From Clostridiales bacterium UBA4039 (GTDB taxonomy: Bacteria > Bacillota > Clostridia > Lachnospirales > Vallitaleaceae): a stretch of 29,888 bases of DNA. Position numbers and translations under genes: made by a program. The stretch lies in NCBI GenBank assembly GCA_002382805.1, contig DGAD01000006.1, positions 1 to 29,888 on the forward strand. The letters are read 5' to 3'. Positions within the stretch are counted from its first letter, which is position 1; each line of letters begins with the position of its first letter. Under the pieces are notes generated by a model. The model had not been told where the DNA came from, did no database searches, and was given only the letters and a program-made list of their open reading frames with translations. Shown one piece after another: positions 7,788 to 15,921 of the stretch.

Positions 7788-7816
7788 ATTTTACTAAAAA
7801 CATACATTCCTATCAA
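7788..7816 (-). promoter_or_regulatory. Promoter of hamAB
   Basis: On the minus strand, TTGATA (7811-7816) and TAAAAT (7788-7793) are separated by 17 bases, upstream of the hamA ATG at 7741. Confidence 0.55.
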
Positions 7817-7977
7817 GTCGTTGACACTTACCAATAATTAATTGTATCCTCACCCCCCTATAATGAGTTAGTTATCCAAAAAAACAAATAATTATGTAAT
7901 TTTAAAAACACCCCTTCACTTATGATACGGTTCCCTTCACCTAATCCTCAAAACTCTTCAATACACCGTCGCCTTCT

Positions 7978-8340
7978 CTACCCCACTCTTGCTCCAAAGG
8001 GGATAAAGGCTAGCTGGGCTAACTTGAAGTGTTGCTTAGCGAAGGGGATGCCGATGAGGGTTATAGCACTTAAGAGTGCTGCGAACAGATGGCCTATTGC
8101 AAGTTCCCATCCAATGAATATAACCCATAGTACATTGAGGAGCAAGCCGCCTGCACCAAAGTGTCCAAGTTCAATATTTCTCCCAAAAGGAAAGAGGACA
8201 AATCCTGCAATTTTAAAGCATTGAATACCAAAGGGGATGCCGATAATGGTAATTGTTAGTAGAAGGCCTCCCAAAAACCATATCCCTGCAAGTATAACTC
8301 CACCAAATAGCCACCATATTATATTCCCTAGTACTTTCAT
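7978..8340 (-). CDS. yccF: YccF-family inner-membrane protein
   Basis: This 120-residue membrane protein consists of two similar halves, each with a hydrophobic helix followed by a GIPF motif: TIIGIPFGIQCFKIAGFVLFPFG and later TLIGIPFAKQHFKLA ending FIPFG. This internal duplication is the mark of the YccF (DUF307) family, whose function is unknown. I place the start at the ATG at 8340, because AGGAAG lies at proper distance; the GTG nine bases further upstream would touch the ribosome binding site. It stands alone between the pit terminator and hamA. Confidence 0.85.
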   Translation of the reverse strand: MKVLGNIIWWLFGGVILAGIWFLGGLLLTITIIGIPFGIQCFKIAGFVLFPFGRNIELGHFGAGGLLLNVLWVIFIGWELAIGHLFAALLSAITLIGIPFAKQHFKLAQLAFIPFGARVG

Positions 8341-8410
8341 TCTTCGCACTTCCTTTCTTTGAGTATGGTATGTATCAATCCGTTACCTTTAATGACACTA
8401 TTTTTGTGCT

Positions 8411-8449
8411 AAAAAAACGCATAGCCATCTCGTGGGTATGCGTTAGTTT
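8411..8449 (-). terminator. Rho-independent terminator after pit
   Basis: The stem ACGCATA/TATGCGT, extended by a two-base GG/CC pairing, is followed on the minus strand by seven T residues. It lies 130 bases after the pit stop codon and before yccF. Confidence 0.8.
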
Positions 8450-8573
8450 TTTGTATTCATATAGACTTTTCCTATTCGGCTGTCCCATCCGTCTCATCCC
8501 TGCACCTCACTGTATATATCTAGGTATATTTTACTATTTTACATCAGATATTGCAAGGTATGGATGGCTTTTA

Positions 8574-9632
8574 TTAGCGAATTACCGTTTGCATGAAGAC
8601 GTTTTGAAGTACATACAGTGACACCATCGATATAACCATGGATAGTATCGGGGTCATAACCCAGCCTGAACTTATTCGAAGCAGTTCACGACTATTAATA
8701 TTACGACCGCCTTTTGCTATACCAATCCCCATAATCGCTCCAACAATTGCCTGTGACTGAGATACCGGAACTAGTGGCAGTGCCGGCAGGTTTCGCGATG
8801 TCAGCCACATATAAAGTGCTTCTGATGAGAATAAAAACAGAACAATCGAGGTTGCCAAGACAACGATAAAAGCACTAATCGGGGATAACTTAAAGATGCT
8901 TTTACCCACGGTTAACATGACCTTTTTAGAGTATGTATAGACTCCAACGGCAATAGCGATGCCTCCGAGTAAAAAAAGCTGTTGTACATCTGTGACAACA
9001 AAAGTATCCGAAATACTTAACGTGTTAAATGGCGACACATTGATAAAAACCCCCATCACATTGGCAATATTGTTCGCTCCCAGACTATATGCCCCAAAGG
9101 CTCCTACTATAACAAGGGCGTAGCGGGTGTACTTATCGACTCGAACCACATGAATGTTGATGTGTTCTAAGCTAAATCGAACAATCCAATAGATCACCAT
9201 CGCAAAAATCGCAGCCAGCACAGGTGTAATCCCCCACGTACTGATAATCTTGGTCACTACAGATATATCCGTATCAATCCCGCCAAACAGATTCCAACCA
9301 ATGATTGCACCTACAATTGCCTGTGACGTTGATACCGGAAGTCCACGCTTTGTCATCATCATAACGGTAAATGCTGCTGATGCTGATACCGCAAAGGCAC
9401 CACCTATGGCATTAATCGCGCCAAGCTCACCAAGGGTATGGGATGCCCCTGCACCACTGACTACCGCTCCTAAGATGACGAAGATACTACAGATAAGCGC
9501 AGCCGTTGAAAATCTCACCATACGTGTTCCTACCGCTGTTCCAAAAATATTGGCGGCATCATTTCCCCCTAAGGACCATCCCATAAATAGACCTGCCGAG
9601 AGAAAAATCGTTGTTGATAGTGTAACATCCAT
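8574..9632 (-). CDS. pit: PiT-family inorganic phosphate transporter
   Basis: This 352-residue polytopic membrane protein has the duplicated PiT signature: GGNDAANIFGTAVGTR near residue 22 in the first half and GANNIANVMGVF in the second. The pairs GLPVSTSQAIVGAI and LPLVPVSQSQAIVGAI are the matching internal repeats. PiT proteins move phosphate, usually as a metal-phosphate complex with H+ or Na+. The ATG is preceded by GGAGG. It lies 28 bases after the DUF47 gene, a common pairing in which DUF47 modulates the transporter. The presumed promoter, shared with DUF47, carries the 20-bp repeat operator at 10391-10430. Confidence 0.9.
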   Translation of the reverse strand: MDVTLSTTIFLSAGLFMGWSLGGNDAANIFGTAVGTRMVRFSTAALICSIFVILGAVVSGAGASHTLGELGAINAIGGAFAVSASAAFTVMMMTKRGLPVSTSQAIVGAIIGWNLFGGIDTDISVVTKIISTWGITPVLAAIFAMVIYWIVRFSLEHINIHVVRVDKYTRYALVIVGAFGAYSLGANNIANVMGVFINVSPFNTLSISDTFVVTDVQQLFLLGGIAIAVGVYTYSKKVMLTVGKSIFKLSPISAFIVVLATSIVLFLFSSEALYMWLTSRNLPALPLVPVSQSQAIVGAIMGIGIAKGGRNINSRELLRISSGWVMTPILSMVISMVSLYVLQNVFMQTVIR

Positions 9633-9660
9633 TACAAAAACCTCCTCCGTCCCCTCTTAT

Positions 9661-10311
9661 CTATAAGCTTCGTTTAAAACGAAATACCGCCAGTTTTCCG
9701 GCAATATCTTCTGCAATATCTGAAAGCTTAGCAATCTCTTGCGCAAAATAGCGCTCGTGCATCTTAATCGGAAAGTTCATGTCATCTTTATCCGAGAAGA
9801 TTTTCACCTTTAAGTTATAGAGCAATGTATCTACTTCTGATTCAAAATGGTAAACCTTACTGACATAATCTTCAATCGTCCTAAACTGCGTCAGATAAAT
9901 ACGTACGCCTTTAATCAAAGTCTCAACCGCCTTGCGCGAATATTTTGCAATCATTTTAAAGTCGCTTCTATGGTCCGGGTTAATACAAGGACGTTCAACA
10001 TATAAACCTAATAAAACGTCTTTGGCTATATCGTTGATATCATCCATAGCATCCATCAGTTCCAAGATATCCGCGCTCAAGTCCGGCATCAAATTATATC
10101 TAAATAAGATGAACTTCAACGTTTGCAAATGTTCATCCGCATCATTTTCCAACTCAATAATGGATTTGATACGCTCATCAAACTGTCCTTCATTGTCATC
10201 CATAAAGTCTTTAATACCTTCATTAAATGTCATCACACCCTTTTGGAGGCAATTCAAATAGAGATCCATCTCAATCTCTAATTCTTTATTCCTGTCTTGA
10301 AAAATTTTCAT
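9661..10311 (-). CDS. DUF47 / PhoU-like phosphate transport accessory protein
   Basis: This 216-residue all-helical acidic protein has the PhoU-like pattern of the TIGR00153/DUF47 family, for example ELENDADEHLQTLKF, ELMDAMDDINDIAKDVL and the C-terminal DIAEDIAGKLAVFRFKR. Proteins of this family accompany PiT transporters and are thought to regulate them. It is the first gene of a two-gene operon with pit, starting at an ATG after AGAAGGAG. The leader carries a -10 TATGAT and the 20-bp direct repeat operator also found upstream of dctP. Confidence 0.9.
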   Translation of the reverse strand: MKIFQDRNKELEIEMDLYLNCLQKGVMTFNEGIKDFMDDNEGQFDERIKSIIELENDADEHLQTLKFILFRYNLMPDLSADILELMDAMDDINDIAKDVLLGLYVERPCINPDHRSDFKMIAKYSRKAVETLIKGVRIYLTQFRTIEDYVSKVYHFESEVDTLLYNLKVKIFSDKDDMNFPIKMHERYFAQEIAKLSDIAEDIAGKLAVFRFKRSL

Positions 10312-10361
10312 TACAATCTCCTTCTTTCCATAAAACTTCGCATATATAACGCCTTAGCATA

Positions 10362-10367
10362 ATCATA
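10362..10367 (-). promoter_or_regulatory. -10 element of the DUF47-pit promoter
   Basis: TATGAT on the minus strand, within GCGTATGATTA, lies 23 bases after the second operator repeat. There is no good -35, which suits an activator-dependent promoter. The dctP promoter has the same -10 at a distance of 22 bases. Confidence 0.5.
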
Positions 10368-10390
10368 CGCTCAAGTCCTTCTAAAAAAAA

Positions 10391-10430
10391 TGTGTCATGT
10401 TAACTTTCACTGTGTTATATTAACTTATTC
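10391..10430 (-). promoter_or_regulatory. Two 20-bp direct repeats, predicted operator of DUF47-pit
   Basis: TGTGTCATGTTAACTTTCAC (10391-10410) is followed directly by TGTGTTATATTAACTTATTC (10411-10430). The period of 20 bp places both on the same face of the helix. The block matches the one at 14292-14326 closely. The likely binder is the AraC-type response regulator encoded at 14308-15921. Confidence 0.65.
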
Positions 10431-10484
10431 AATAGATACAGATAGCTCTTGAGAAAGGATGTATGGATTTTCCTGTAGTATAGG

Positions 10485-10514
10485 AAAAGACCGCCTTAGA
10501 TAAGACAGCCTTTT
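10485..10514 (-). terminator. Terminator after the glycerophosphodiesterase gene
   Basis: On the minus strand, GGCTGTCTT and AAGGCGGTC pair (with G-U wobbles) across ATCT and are followed by TTTT. It ends the dctPQM-GDPD operon before the DUF47 operator. A second small inverted repeat, TTTTCCT/AGGAAAA, follows directly. Confidence 0.7.
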
Positions 10515-10540
10515 GATATATTTCTCGATTGTTTACATCA

Positions 10541-11212
10541 TCACTCTTTACTAAGAATATCCAGATAATTCGTAAAAATACCATCCACGCCAAAAGTCTC
10601 AAACGCTTTAGCAACCTGTGGTTCATTCACTGTATAACTAAACACTTGATATCCATGGGCATGGGCCTGTTCAACAAACTGAGGATGAATAAATGCTTTG
10701 GATTGATTGATACTTATACAGTGAAGTCCTATAGATTGCATATAGTCCCATGGTCTAACCATTCCAGAGTCCAAAAGCAGTCCAAGCCGCTTGGCCCCCA
10801 ACGACTGCAAATCCAAAAGTATCTGATGGTCAAATGCTGAAAAAGTTATGGATTCTAGCCGTCCTTTTTCTTCAACCATTGTATATACTTTTTGAGCTAC
10901 ATCTCTTCGATCGATACCCAAGCGTTTTATCTCAACATTAATCACTACATCTGAAGGCACAAGGTCAAGGACATCTTCTAGTAGTGGAATGTCCAGTTTT
11001 ACTAGGTCCTCACTTAGCTGATCTTTGATAAACCCTTCTCCTTTTACAATCCTTCCTAGTTCAAAATCGTGATAAACCACTATTTTTTCATCGGCAGTTA
11101 ACTGAACATCCAGTTCAATCATCGTCGCCCCCATTTCAAGTGCCTTTTCAAAAGATGCCATGGTATTTTCGAGGCAATATCCTGATGCTCCTCTATGTGC
11201 TATTAGAATCAT
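10541..11212 (-). CDS. Cytosolic glycerophosphodiester phosphodiesterase (GDPD family)
   Basis: This 223-residue TIM-barrel enzyme is expected to hydrolyse glycerophosphodiesters to sn-glycerol-3-phosphate and an alcohol. Family residues are visible: HRG (His6, Arg7), GYCLENT (Glu15), MIELDVQ (Glu33, Asp35) and VVYHD (His48), with INVEIKR further on. There is no signal peptide and the length matches the UgpQ-type cytosolic class, so the substrate must be imported. It lies 38 bases after dctM with its own AAAGGA site and no terminator between, so it belongs to the TRAP operon. This is its most informative neighbour relation. Confidence 0.9.
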   Translation of the reverse strand: MILIAHRGASGYCLENTMASFEKALEMGATMIELDVQLTADEKIVVYHDFELGRIVKGEGFIKDQLSEDLVKLDIPLLEDVLDLVPSDVVINVEIKRLGIDRRDVAQKVYTMVEEKGRLESITFSAFDHQILLDLQSLGAKRLGLLLDSGMVRPWDYMQSIGLHCISINQSKAFIHPQFVEQAHAHGYQVFSYTVNEPQVAKAFETFGVDGIFTNYLDILSKE

Positions 11213-11250
11213 ATTCTATATCCTTTCCATATGTATATTATATATATGTA

Positions 11251-12531
11251 TTACATAAGATTTGGTAAAAACATAACGATTGCCGGGAAGAACGTTATAA
11301 TAAGCAGTGCAATTAATAATGCCGCAATCATAGGGAGGCTCTCCCGTATAAAATCATGGACTTCCGTCTTAGTTATTGAACAGGTGGTAAACATCATCGA
11401 CCCAAAGGGCGGCGTTACTCCACCGATCATAATATTAACAATAGCAATCATACCAAAGTGAATCGGATCCACGCCTAAGTTTACAACAACAGGAACTACT
11501 AATGGCGTAACGATAATAAGCGCTGCACCACCTTCAATGAACATACCTAAAACCAAAAGCAATACGTTAAGAATTAAAAGCATCACCCATTTATTTTCTG
11601 TCAGCCCAACTAAAGCCGTAGATAATGTCTGTGGAATACGTTCCCAGCTCATATAATATCCAAACACTGAAGCCGCTACAATAATCAATACGACTGTTCC
11701 GGTTCCATAAATCGTATCTTTGATGATTTCTTTAAAATGCATGATTTTTAGTTCTTTATAGATGAAGAACCCAATCAATACAGAGACAAGCACCATAATG
11801 GCTCCGGCTTCTGTTGGTGTAAACACACCAAATCGTAATCCCATAATGACTCCAAAAGGTAGCAAAAGAGCCCAGATTGATTCAATCAGCTGTTTAAAAA
11901 TCTCTATCGGTGTTGCCCGGCGTTCTCTCGTTGGTGTATATCCTCGTTTTTTTGAGATAATCGCCACAGTAATCATGAGTGTCAAACACATCAATAAACC
12001 AGGAACATAGCCGCCGATAAACATCTTCCCAACAGATACTTTGGCTATAAGAGCATAAATAATCAGGTTAATCCCTGGTGGAATAACCGGTGAGATTGCA
12101 GAAGAAGCTGCTGTAATCGCTGCTGAAAACGCACGTGAATAACCTCGCTTTTCCATTTCAGGAACTAAGATTTTTGACTGCATCGCAGCGTCTGCATTGG
12201 CTGAGCCCGATACGCCTCCCATCATTGTACTTAGAACAACATTGACTTGTGCTAAACCACCGGACATATGCCCTGTTAAGACTTCCGCAAAGTTCATCAG
12301 CTTATTACTGATGCCCGAATAGTTCATGACCGAACCTGCCATGATAAAAAAGGGAACCGCAAGTAACGGAAAAGATTGCGTTGAAGAGATGAATTTTTGT
12401 AGAATCAAATCCGGTGGCATCCCAACATTAATAAATGTAAAATATACAAGCGCTGCTGCAAATAATGCAAAGGCAATAGGTATACTTGAAAAATAAAGCA
12501 AAAACACTAAAACTATTGGAAGATATGCCAT
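11251..12531 (-). CDS. dctM: TRAP transporter large permease subunit DctM
   Basis: This 426-residue membrane protein of the DctM family forms the ion-coupled transport channel of a TRAP system. Family signatures include FFIMAGSVMNYSGIS, LSTMMGGVSGSANADAAM, ISPVIPPGINLIIYALIA and the second-half repeat FIEGGAALIIVTPLVVPV with IGGVTPPFGSMMF. The ATG overlaps the TAA of dctQ by one base (TAATG), giving translational coupling. The small and large subunits are separate genes here. Confidence 0.95.
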   Translation of the reverse strand: MAYLPIVLVFLLYFSSIPIAFALFAAALVYFTFINVGMPPDLILQKFISSTQSFPLLAVPFFIMAGSVMNYSGISNKLMNFAEVLTGHMSGGLAQVNVVLSTMMGGVSGSANADAAMQSKILVPEMEKRGYSRAFSAAITAASSAISPVIPPGINLIIYALIAKVSVGKMFIGGYVPGLLMCLTLMITVAIISKKRGYTPTRERRATPIEIFKQLIESIWALLLPFGVIMGLRFGVFTPTEAGAIMVLVSVLIGFFIYKELKIMHFKEIIKDTIYGTGTVVLIIVAASVFGYYMSWERIPQTLSTALVGLTENKWVMLLILNVLLLVLGMFIEGGAALIIVTPLVVPVVVNLGVDPIHFGMIAIVNIMIGGVTPPFGSMMFTTCSITKTEVHDFIRESLPMIAALLIALLIITFFPAIVMFLPNLM

Positions 12532-13022
12532 TATTCAACCTCCTCTTTCTTTTCAGTCATTACAAATTTTATGTCTTCAATAAAAAAACGAATGGCATGT
12601 ATAAACATCAAACCAAAGCCTACCACAAGGGATGCATTCACATATGCAGAAGATATGCCTAATACCGCTGTTGGCTTGATGGATGCAATATTTGTAAATA
12701 TAACGCTTAAATATACTAAATATCCGACAATGACAATTAACAAGACATCAACAAAAATCCGCATAATCTTTTGAATAACCAATGGACTTCGCTTCACCAA
12801 AAAATCAATGCCGATATTCATTTTATGTTTATAGGTCGCACTCGCTCCTACAAAAACTGCCCATACAAAACATATGGTCGCCACTTCTTCAGACCAATAT
12901 AAGCCCATGTTAAAAAAATAGCGAAGGATAACGTTAATGATGACAATAATGACCGTAGCAACAATAAAGACTCCACTAATCAATTCTTCAATATTTTTAA
13001 AAATAAATTTTAACCACTTCAT
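12531..13022 (-). CDS. dctQ: TRAP transporter small permease subunit DctQ
   Basis: This 163-residue protein has four membrane helices. The family pattern NVILRYFFNMGLYWSEEVA followed by GASATYKHKMNIGIDFLV is clear. I chose the ATG at 13022 (MKWLKF), because GAGGTG lies six bases upstream. The longer reading frame begins inside the hairpin between dctP and dctQ and lacks a ribosome binding site. Confidence 0.92.
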   Translation of the reverse strand: MKWLKFIFKNIEELISGVFIVATVIIVIINVILRYFFNMGLYWSEEVATICFVWAVFVGASATYKHKMNIGIDFLVKRSPLVIQKIMRIFVDVLLIVIVGYLVYLSVIFTNIASIKPTAVLGISSAYVNASLVVGFGLMFIHAIRFFIEDIKFVMTEKKEEVE

Positions 13023-13054
13023 CTGTCGCACCTCTTTCGTAACCTTTGGTAAAA

Positions 13055-13089
13055 GAATAGATTCTGCAAATAACCTGCAGAATCTATTC
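13055..13089 (-). other. Perfect 14-bp stem-loop between dctP and dctQ
   Basis: GAATAGATTCTGCA and TGCAGAATCTATTC flank a seven-base loop, followed on the minus strand by TTTT. It lies 27 bases after the dctP stop. Such a partial terminator or 3' stabiliser usually gives more binding protein than permease. Confidence 0.75.
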
Positions 13090-13116
13090 AAAATCTAAAC
13101 AATCTTTGGAGTCACT

Positions 13117-14229
13117 TTAGTTGTTTCGAATGATCTCAAGCTCTGCTTGAATTTCATCATAGATATCCATACTTAATCCTGGAAGTGTCTCATAAAGAGG
13201 TTTTGTTGCTGCCATGAACGCATCTTTATCAACTTCGTTAAACTCTACACCATATCCTTCAAGTTCTGTAACTACATCCGCATGTTGAGATTTTAAAAGT
13301 TCAACCATGTTATGTGCTTCTGCTGTAAACTCTTCTTGAATAATTGTTTGATACTTCTCAGGTATCTCATTCCATACATCAATGGAGATATACACACCGC
13401 ATGTTCCAAGGAAGTGATTTGTCAAAGCAACATTCTTCATCCCTGTTTCATAAACTTTTGTTCCGATATTCGTAAATTCAGACCCTTCTAGTCCTTCAAC
13501 AACACCTTGCTCCAATGCACTAAATGTCTCTCCCCATGGAAGTGGCGTCGCTGTTGCGCCCATCGCATTTAAGGTTTCAATAAACAATTGGCTACCTGGT
13601 GTACGAAGCTTGACACCTTGAAGGTCTTCTGGTTTTTCGACAACTTTATCTGTGATAACATTTCTAAATCCAAAGACAAAATCAAGTGCTAAAATTTTGA
13701 TTCCTTGTTCCTCTGCTTTTTTCTTCCAGCCTTCAACCATCTCTGTTTGAACCAATTCTACATACTCATCATAGTTGTTATAAAGCATAGGTCCTACAAG
13801 TGCTGTAAATTCCGGAACATAGTCTCCGATATAAGATGGGTCTTCTACAGAGATGAAGTTAGCTCCACGAACAACTTGCTCAACCCCGTCCTTATATGTT
13901 GCAATCTGACCTTGTGGGAACGTCTGAATCTCTATCGCTCCATCCGTTTTTTCTAAGATGCTTGCCGCTGCTGCATCCATGGATTTAGTTAATTGCTCAT
14001 CTGGACTAAACACATGACTGAGTTTTAACACAAGTTTATAATCGTCTGGTGTCTCTTGTTCTTGCTCTGACGCTGCTGTTTCTTCTGTTGTTGATTCATC
14101 TGCAGTTTCATTGGATCCGGCAGCCTCTTGTTGTGTGCCTGCATCCGTAGCTGCTTCTTCTTTTGCACATCCAGAGAATAAACTCATTATTAATACTAAC
14201 CCCAATACAATTGCTAAAAGCTTTTTCAT
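13117..14229 (-). CDS. dctP: TRAP transporter substrate-binding lipoprotein DctP
   Basis: This 370-residue lipoprotein of the DctP family has signal peptide MKKLLAIVLGLVLIMSLFSGC (lipobox Cys21), a Glu/Thr-rich linker to about residue 65, then the binding domain. Conserved elements are KLSHVFSPDEQ, ASILEKTDGAIEIQTFPQGQ and VKLRTPGSQLFIETLNAMGA, whose Arg normally grips a carboxylate, and GVVEGLEGSEFTNI. The start ATG at 14229 is nine bases from GGAGG; a GTG two codons earlier is too close. The retained Arg argues that the ligand carries a carboxylate, yet the operon partner is a phosphodiesterase, so the substrate may be a phosphorylated organic acid. This is inference. Confidence 0.95.
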   Translation of the reverse strand: MKKLLAIVLGLVLIMSLFSGCAKEEAATDAGTQQEAAGSNETADESTTEETAASEQEQETPDDYKLVLKLSHVFSPDEQLTKSMDAAAASILEKTDGAIEIQTFPQGQIATYKDGVEQVVRGANFISVEDPSYIGDYVPEFTALVGPMLYNNYDEYVELVQTEMVEGWKKKAEEQGIKILALDFVFGFRNVITDKVVEKPEDLQGVKLRTPGSQLFIETLNAMGATATPLPWGETFSALEQGVVEGLEGSEFTNIGTKVYETGMKNVALTNHFLGTCGVYISIDVWNEIPEKYQTIIQEEFTAEAHNMVELLKSQHADVVTELEGYGVEFNEVDKDAFMAATKPLYETLPGLSMDIYDEIQAELEIIRNN

Positions 14230-14263
14230 GATCACTTTCCTCCCAATTCATTTTGATACATTA

Positions 14264-14269
14264 ATCATA
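14264..14269 (-). promoter_or_regulatory. -10 element of the dctP promoter
   Basis: TATGAT on the minus strand, followed by TAA, lies 22 bases after the second operator repeat and about 35 bases upstream of the ATG. No -35 matches the consensus. Confidence 0.5.
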
Positions 14270-14291
14270 GCGCATATTTCACATAATAGAC

Positions 14292-14326
14292 TGTTCAATG
14301 TTAACTTTCATTGTTCAATATTAACT
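14292..14326 (-). promoter_or_regulatory. 20-bp-spaced direct repeats, predicted operator of dctPQM
   Basis: TGTTCAATGTTAACT (14292-14306) recurs exactly 20 bp later as TGTTCAATATTAACT (14312-14326), with TTCAT between. The block overlaps the last codons of the response regulator gene and lies just upstream of the dctP -10. Direct repeats two helical turns apart are typical of AraC-type regulators. Confidence 0.7.
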
Positions 14327-15921
14327 ATTTTATACTTTTCTCTATAGTTACTGGCGGTTATGCCACAGATTTTTTTGAACACAACAAAAAAGTAATGGGT
14401 ATTTGCATAACCAATCTGTTCTGCAATCTCATATAGCTTCAAATTTGTAGTACGTATTAGCTTCTTGGCTTCGTTCACTCGTACTACATGAATATATTGG
14501 GTGATGGTTACGCCCATTTCCTTTTTAAAAATACGTGCAAGATAAACTTTATGCAAGTGTAAATAGTCCGAGATATCACTTAAAGACACCGCTTCACACA
14601 TGTGTTCTTCAATATATTGCTTGGCAATCAGCACATGTCTTGAATATTGTTCTTTTTCTTGAAGCAGCCCAATTAATTGCTGAGTTAACGCTACAAACCA
14701 AGCTCGCATCTGGGCAATGGTATCCATACTGTCTAAGTCATGAAGCGGACTAATATTTTCATCCATCAGCTCTTTTTGATCCACTTCATACTCTCTTGCC
14801 ATCTCGATAAATATCATAACCAGTTGCTCATTAACCTCCATAAGATAATGGTATTGTATAAACCCTGTGTTTTTATCCGAAAAAAGCTCAATAATGGACT
14901 CTATTGCCCCTTCTAGGTTTCGATTGTTAATCTGTGTTTGTACCTCATCAATCAGTTTTTCAACATTCGGCTTTGCAGTGTTGATGCTTTTAACGATGCT
15001 TGAGTTATACGATATATTTTTAGCCCTACCAAGGTACAACCGATACCGTATAGCATCCATCGCTAAGTGAAAAGCTTCTTCTAGTTCATGTGCATGGCTA
15101 AATGTACGTCCCATAGCAATTGTTAACGTCTCTTTATGCTCCTTGGAATGAATATATCGAATAGCATTGGCCATTTTTGTCAACTCATAGTATAGCTGAC
15201 CCTCACTAACTGTATTGGTCAATCGAGTTATAACGATGAACATTCCTTTTCCAATATGTGCAAACTCAAGGATGTGACTATTCTCCTGCTTTGCCCTGCA
15301 CAATGTATCTAATACGCCACTTTTCATCTTTCCCTTGTCAAGTTCAGGATCATATAACTGATAACGTTTGTAGTCATCTATACTCACTACCATAATTCCA
15401 TATGTTTCTCTTACCTGCATACGCAAAAACAAATACGCATCTTCAAAAGCTCCATTGACAATAAAATGCTTTAACCTACGACTGTTGATTTCCCAGTCTT
15501 CTTGGCTTACATCCATTGCCTCTTCCTCGCTTTGGTGTTTTGACACACTAGAAAACTGACACAGTTGATTAATGATTTCTTCTTTGGTTAACAGGTCTTT
15601 GATCATATATTCATCTACATTAAGGCGTATGGCTTCTCTGGCAAAAGCAAATTCTTCATAGCAACTGAGTATAATAAACTTTTGTGTTGCATCTGTTTGC
15701 CTAACCTTACGAATAAACTCCAGTCCATCAAGTACCGGCATATCAATATCTGTAATAATAAGATCAGGTTTTAACTTTTCATACAATTGATAGCCTTCCA
15801 AACCATTTTTGGCTTCTCCACAAACAATAAAACCGTATTCCTGCCAATCCACTAACGTTTTAACCAACTCTCTTGCCGGTTTTTCATCATCTACAATCAA
15901 TACTGTATACTTACTGTCCAC
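14308..15921 (-). CDS. YesN-type response regulator with AraC-family DNA-binding domain
   Basis: This 537-residue protein has an N-terminal receiver domain (LIVDDEKPARELV, phosphoacceptor Asp58 in LIITDIDMP, YMIKDLL near the end). A long middle region of about 300 residues follows, and then two helix-turn-helix motifs at the C-terminus (LSDISDYLHLHKVYLARIFKKEMG and IAEQIGYANTHYFFVVFKKICG). The GTG start at 15921 follows AAAGGAG by seven bases and overlaps the kinase stop by 11 bases; the longer frame has no such site. It pairs with the YesM-type kinase upstream and most likely activates dctP, the next gene. Confidence 0.92.
   Translation of the reverse strand: MDSKYTVLIVDDEKPARELVKTLVDWQEYGFIVCGEAKNGLEGYQLYEKLKPDLIITDIDMPVLDGLEFIRKVRQTDATQKFIILSCYEEFAFAREAIRLNVDEYMIKDLLTKEEIINQLCQFSSVSKHQSEEEAMDVSQEDWEINSRRLKHFIVNGAFEDAYLFLRMQVRETYGIMVVSIDDYKRYQLYDPELDKGKMKSGVLDTLCRAKQENSHILEFAHIGKGMFIVITRLTNTVSEGQLYYELTKMANAIRYIHSKEHKETLTIAMGRTFSHAHELEEAFHLAMDAIRYRLYLGRAKNISYNSSIVKSINTAKPNVEKLIDEVQTQINNRNLEGAIESIIELFSDKNTGFIQYHYLMEVNEQLVMIFIEMAREYEVDQKELMDENISPLHDLDSMDTIAQMRAWFVALTQQLIGLLQEKEQYSRHVLIAKQYIEEHMCEAVSLSDISDYLHLHKVYLARIFKKEMGVTITQYIHVVRVNEAKKLIRTTNLKLYEIAEQIGYANTHYFFVVFKKICGITASNYREKYKIVNIEQ

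Noticed and set aside
8450..8573. A small gene between the pit terminator and pit
   Set aside because: The short plus-strand frame there has no ribosome binding site and covers the terminator hairpin; no coding pattern is evident.
10391..10430. The TTAACA-like repeats upstream of DUF47-pit as a PhoP/PhoB box
   Set aside because: Known Gram-positive Pho boxes repeat at about 11 bp. Here the repeat unit is 20 bp and is shared, with its linker and -10 spacing, by the TRAP operon. A Pho link is not excluded, but the YesN-type regulator fits better.
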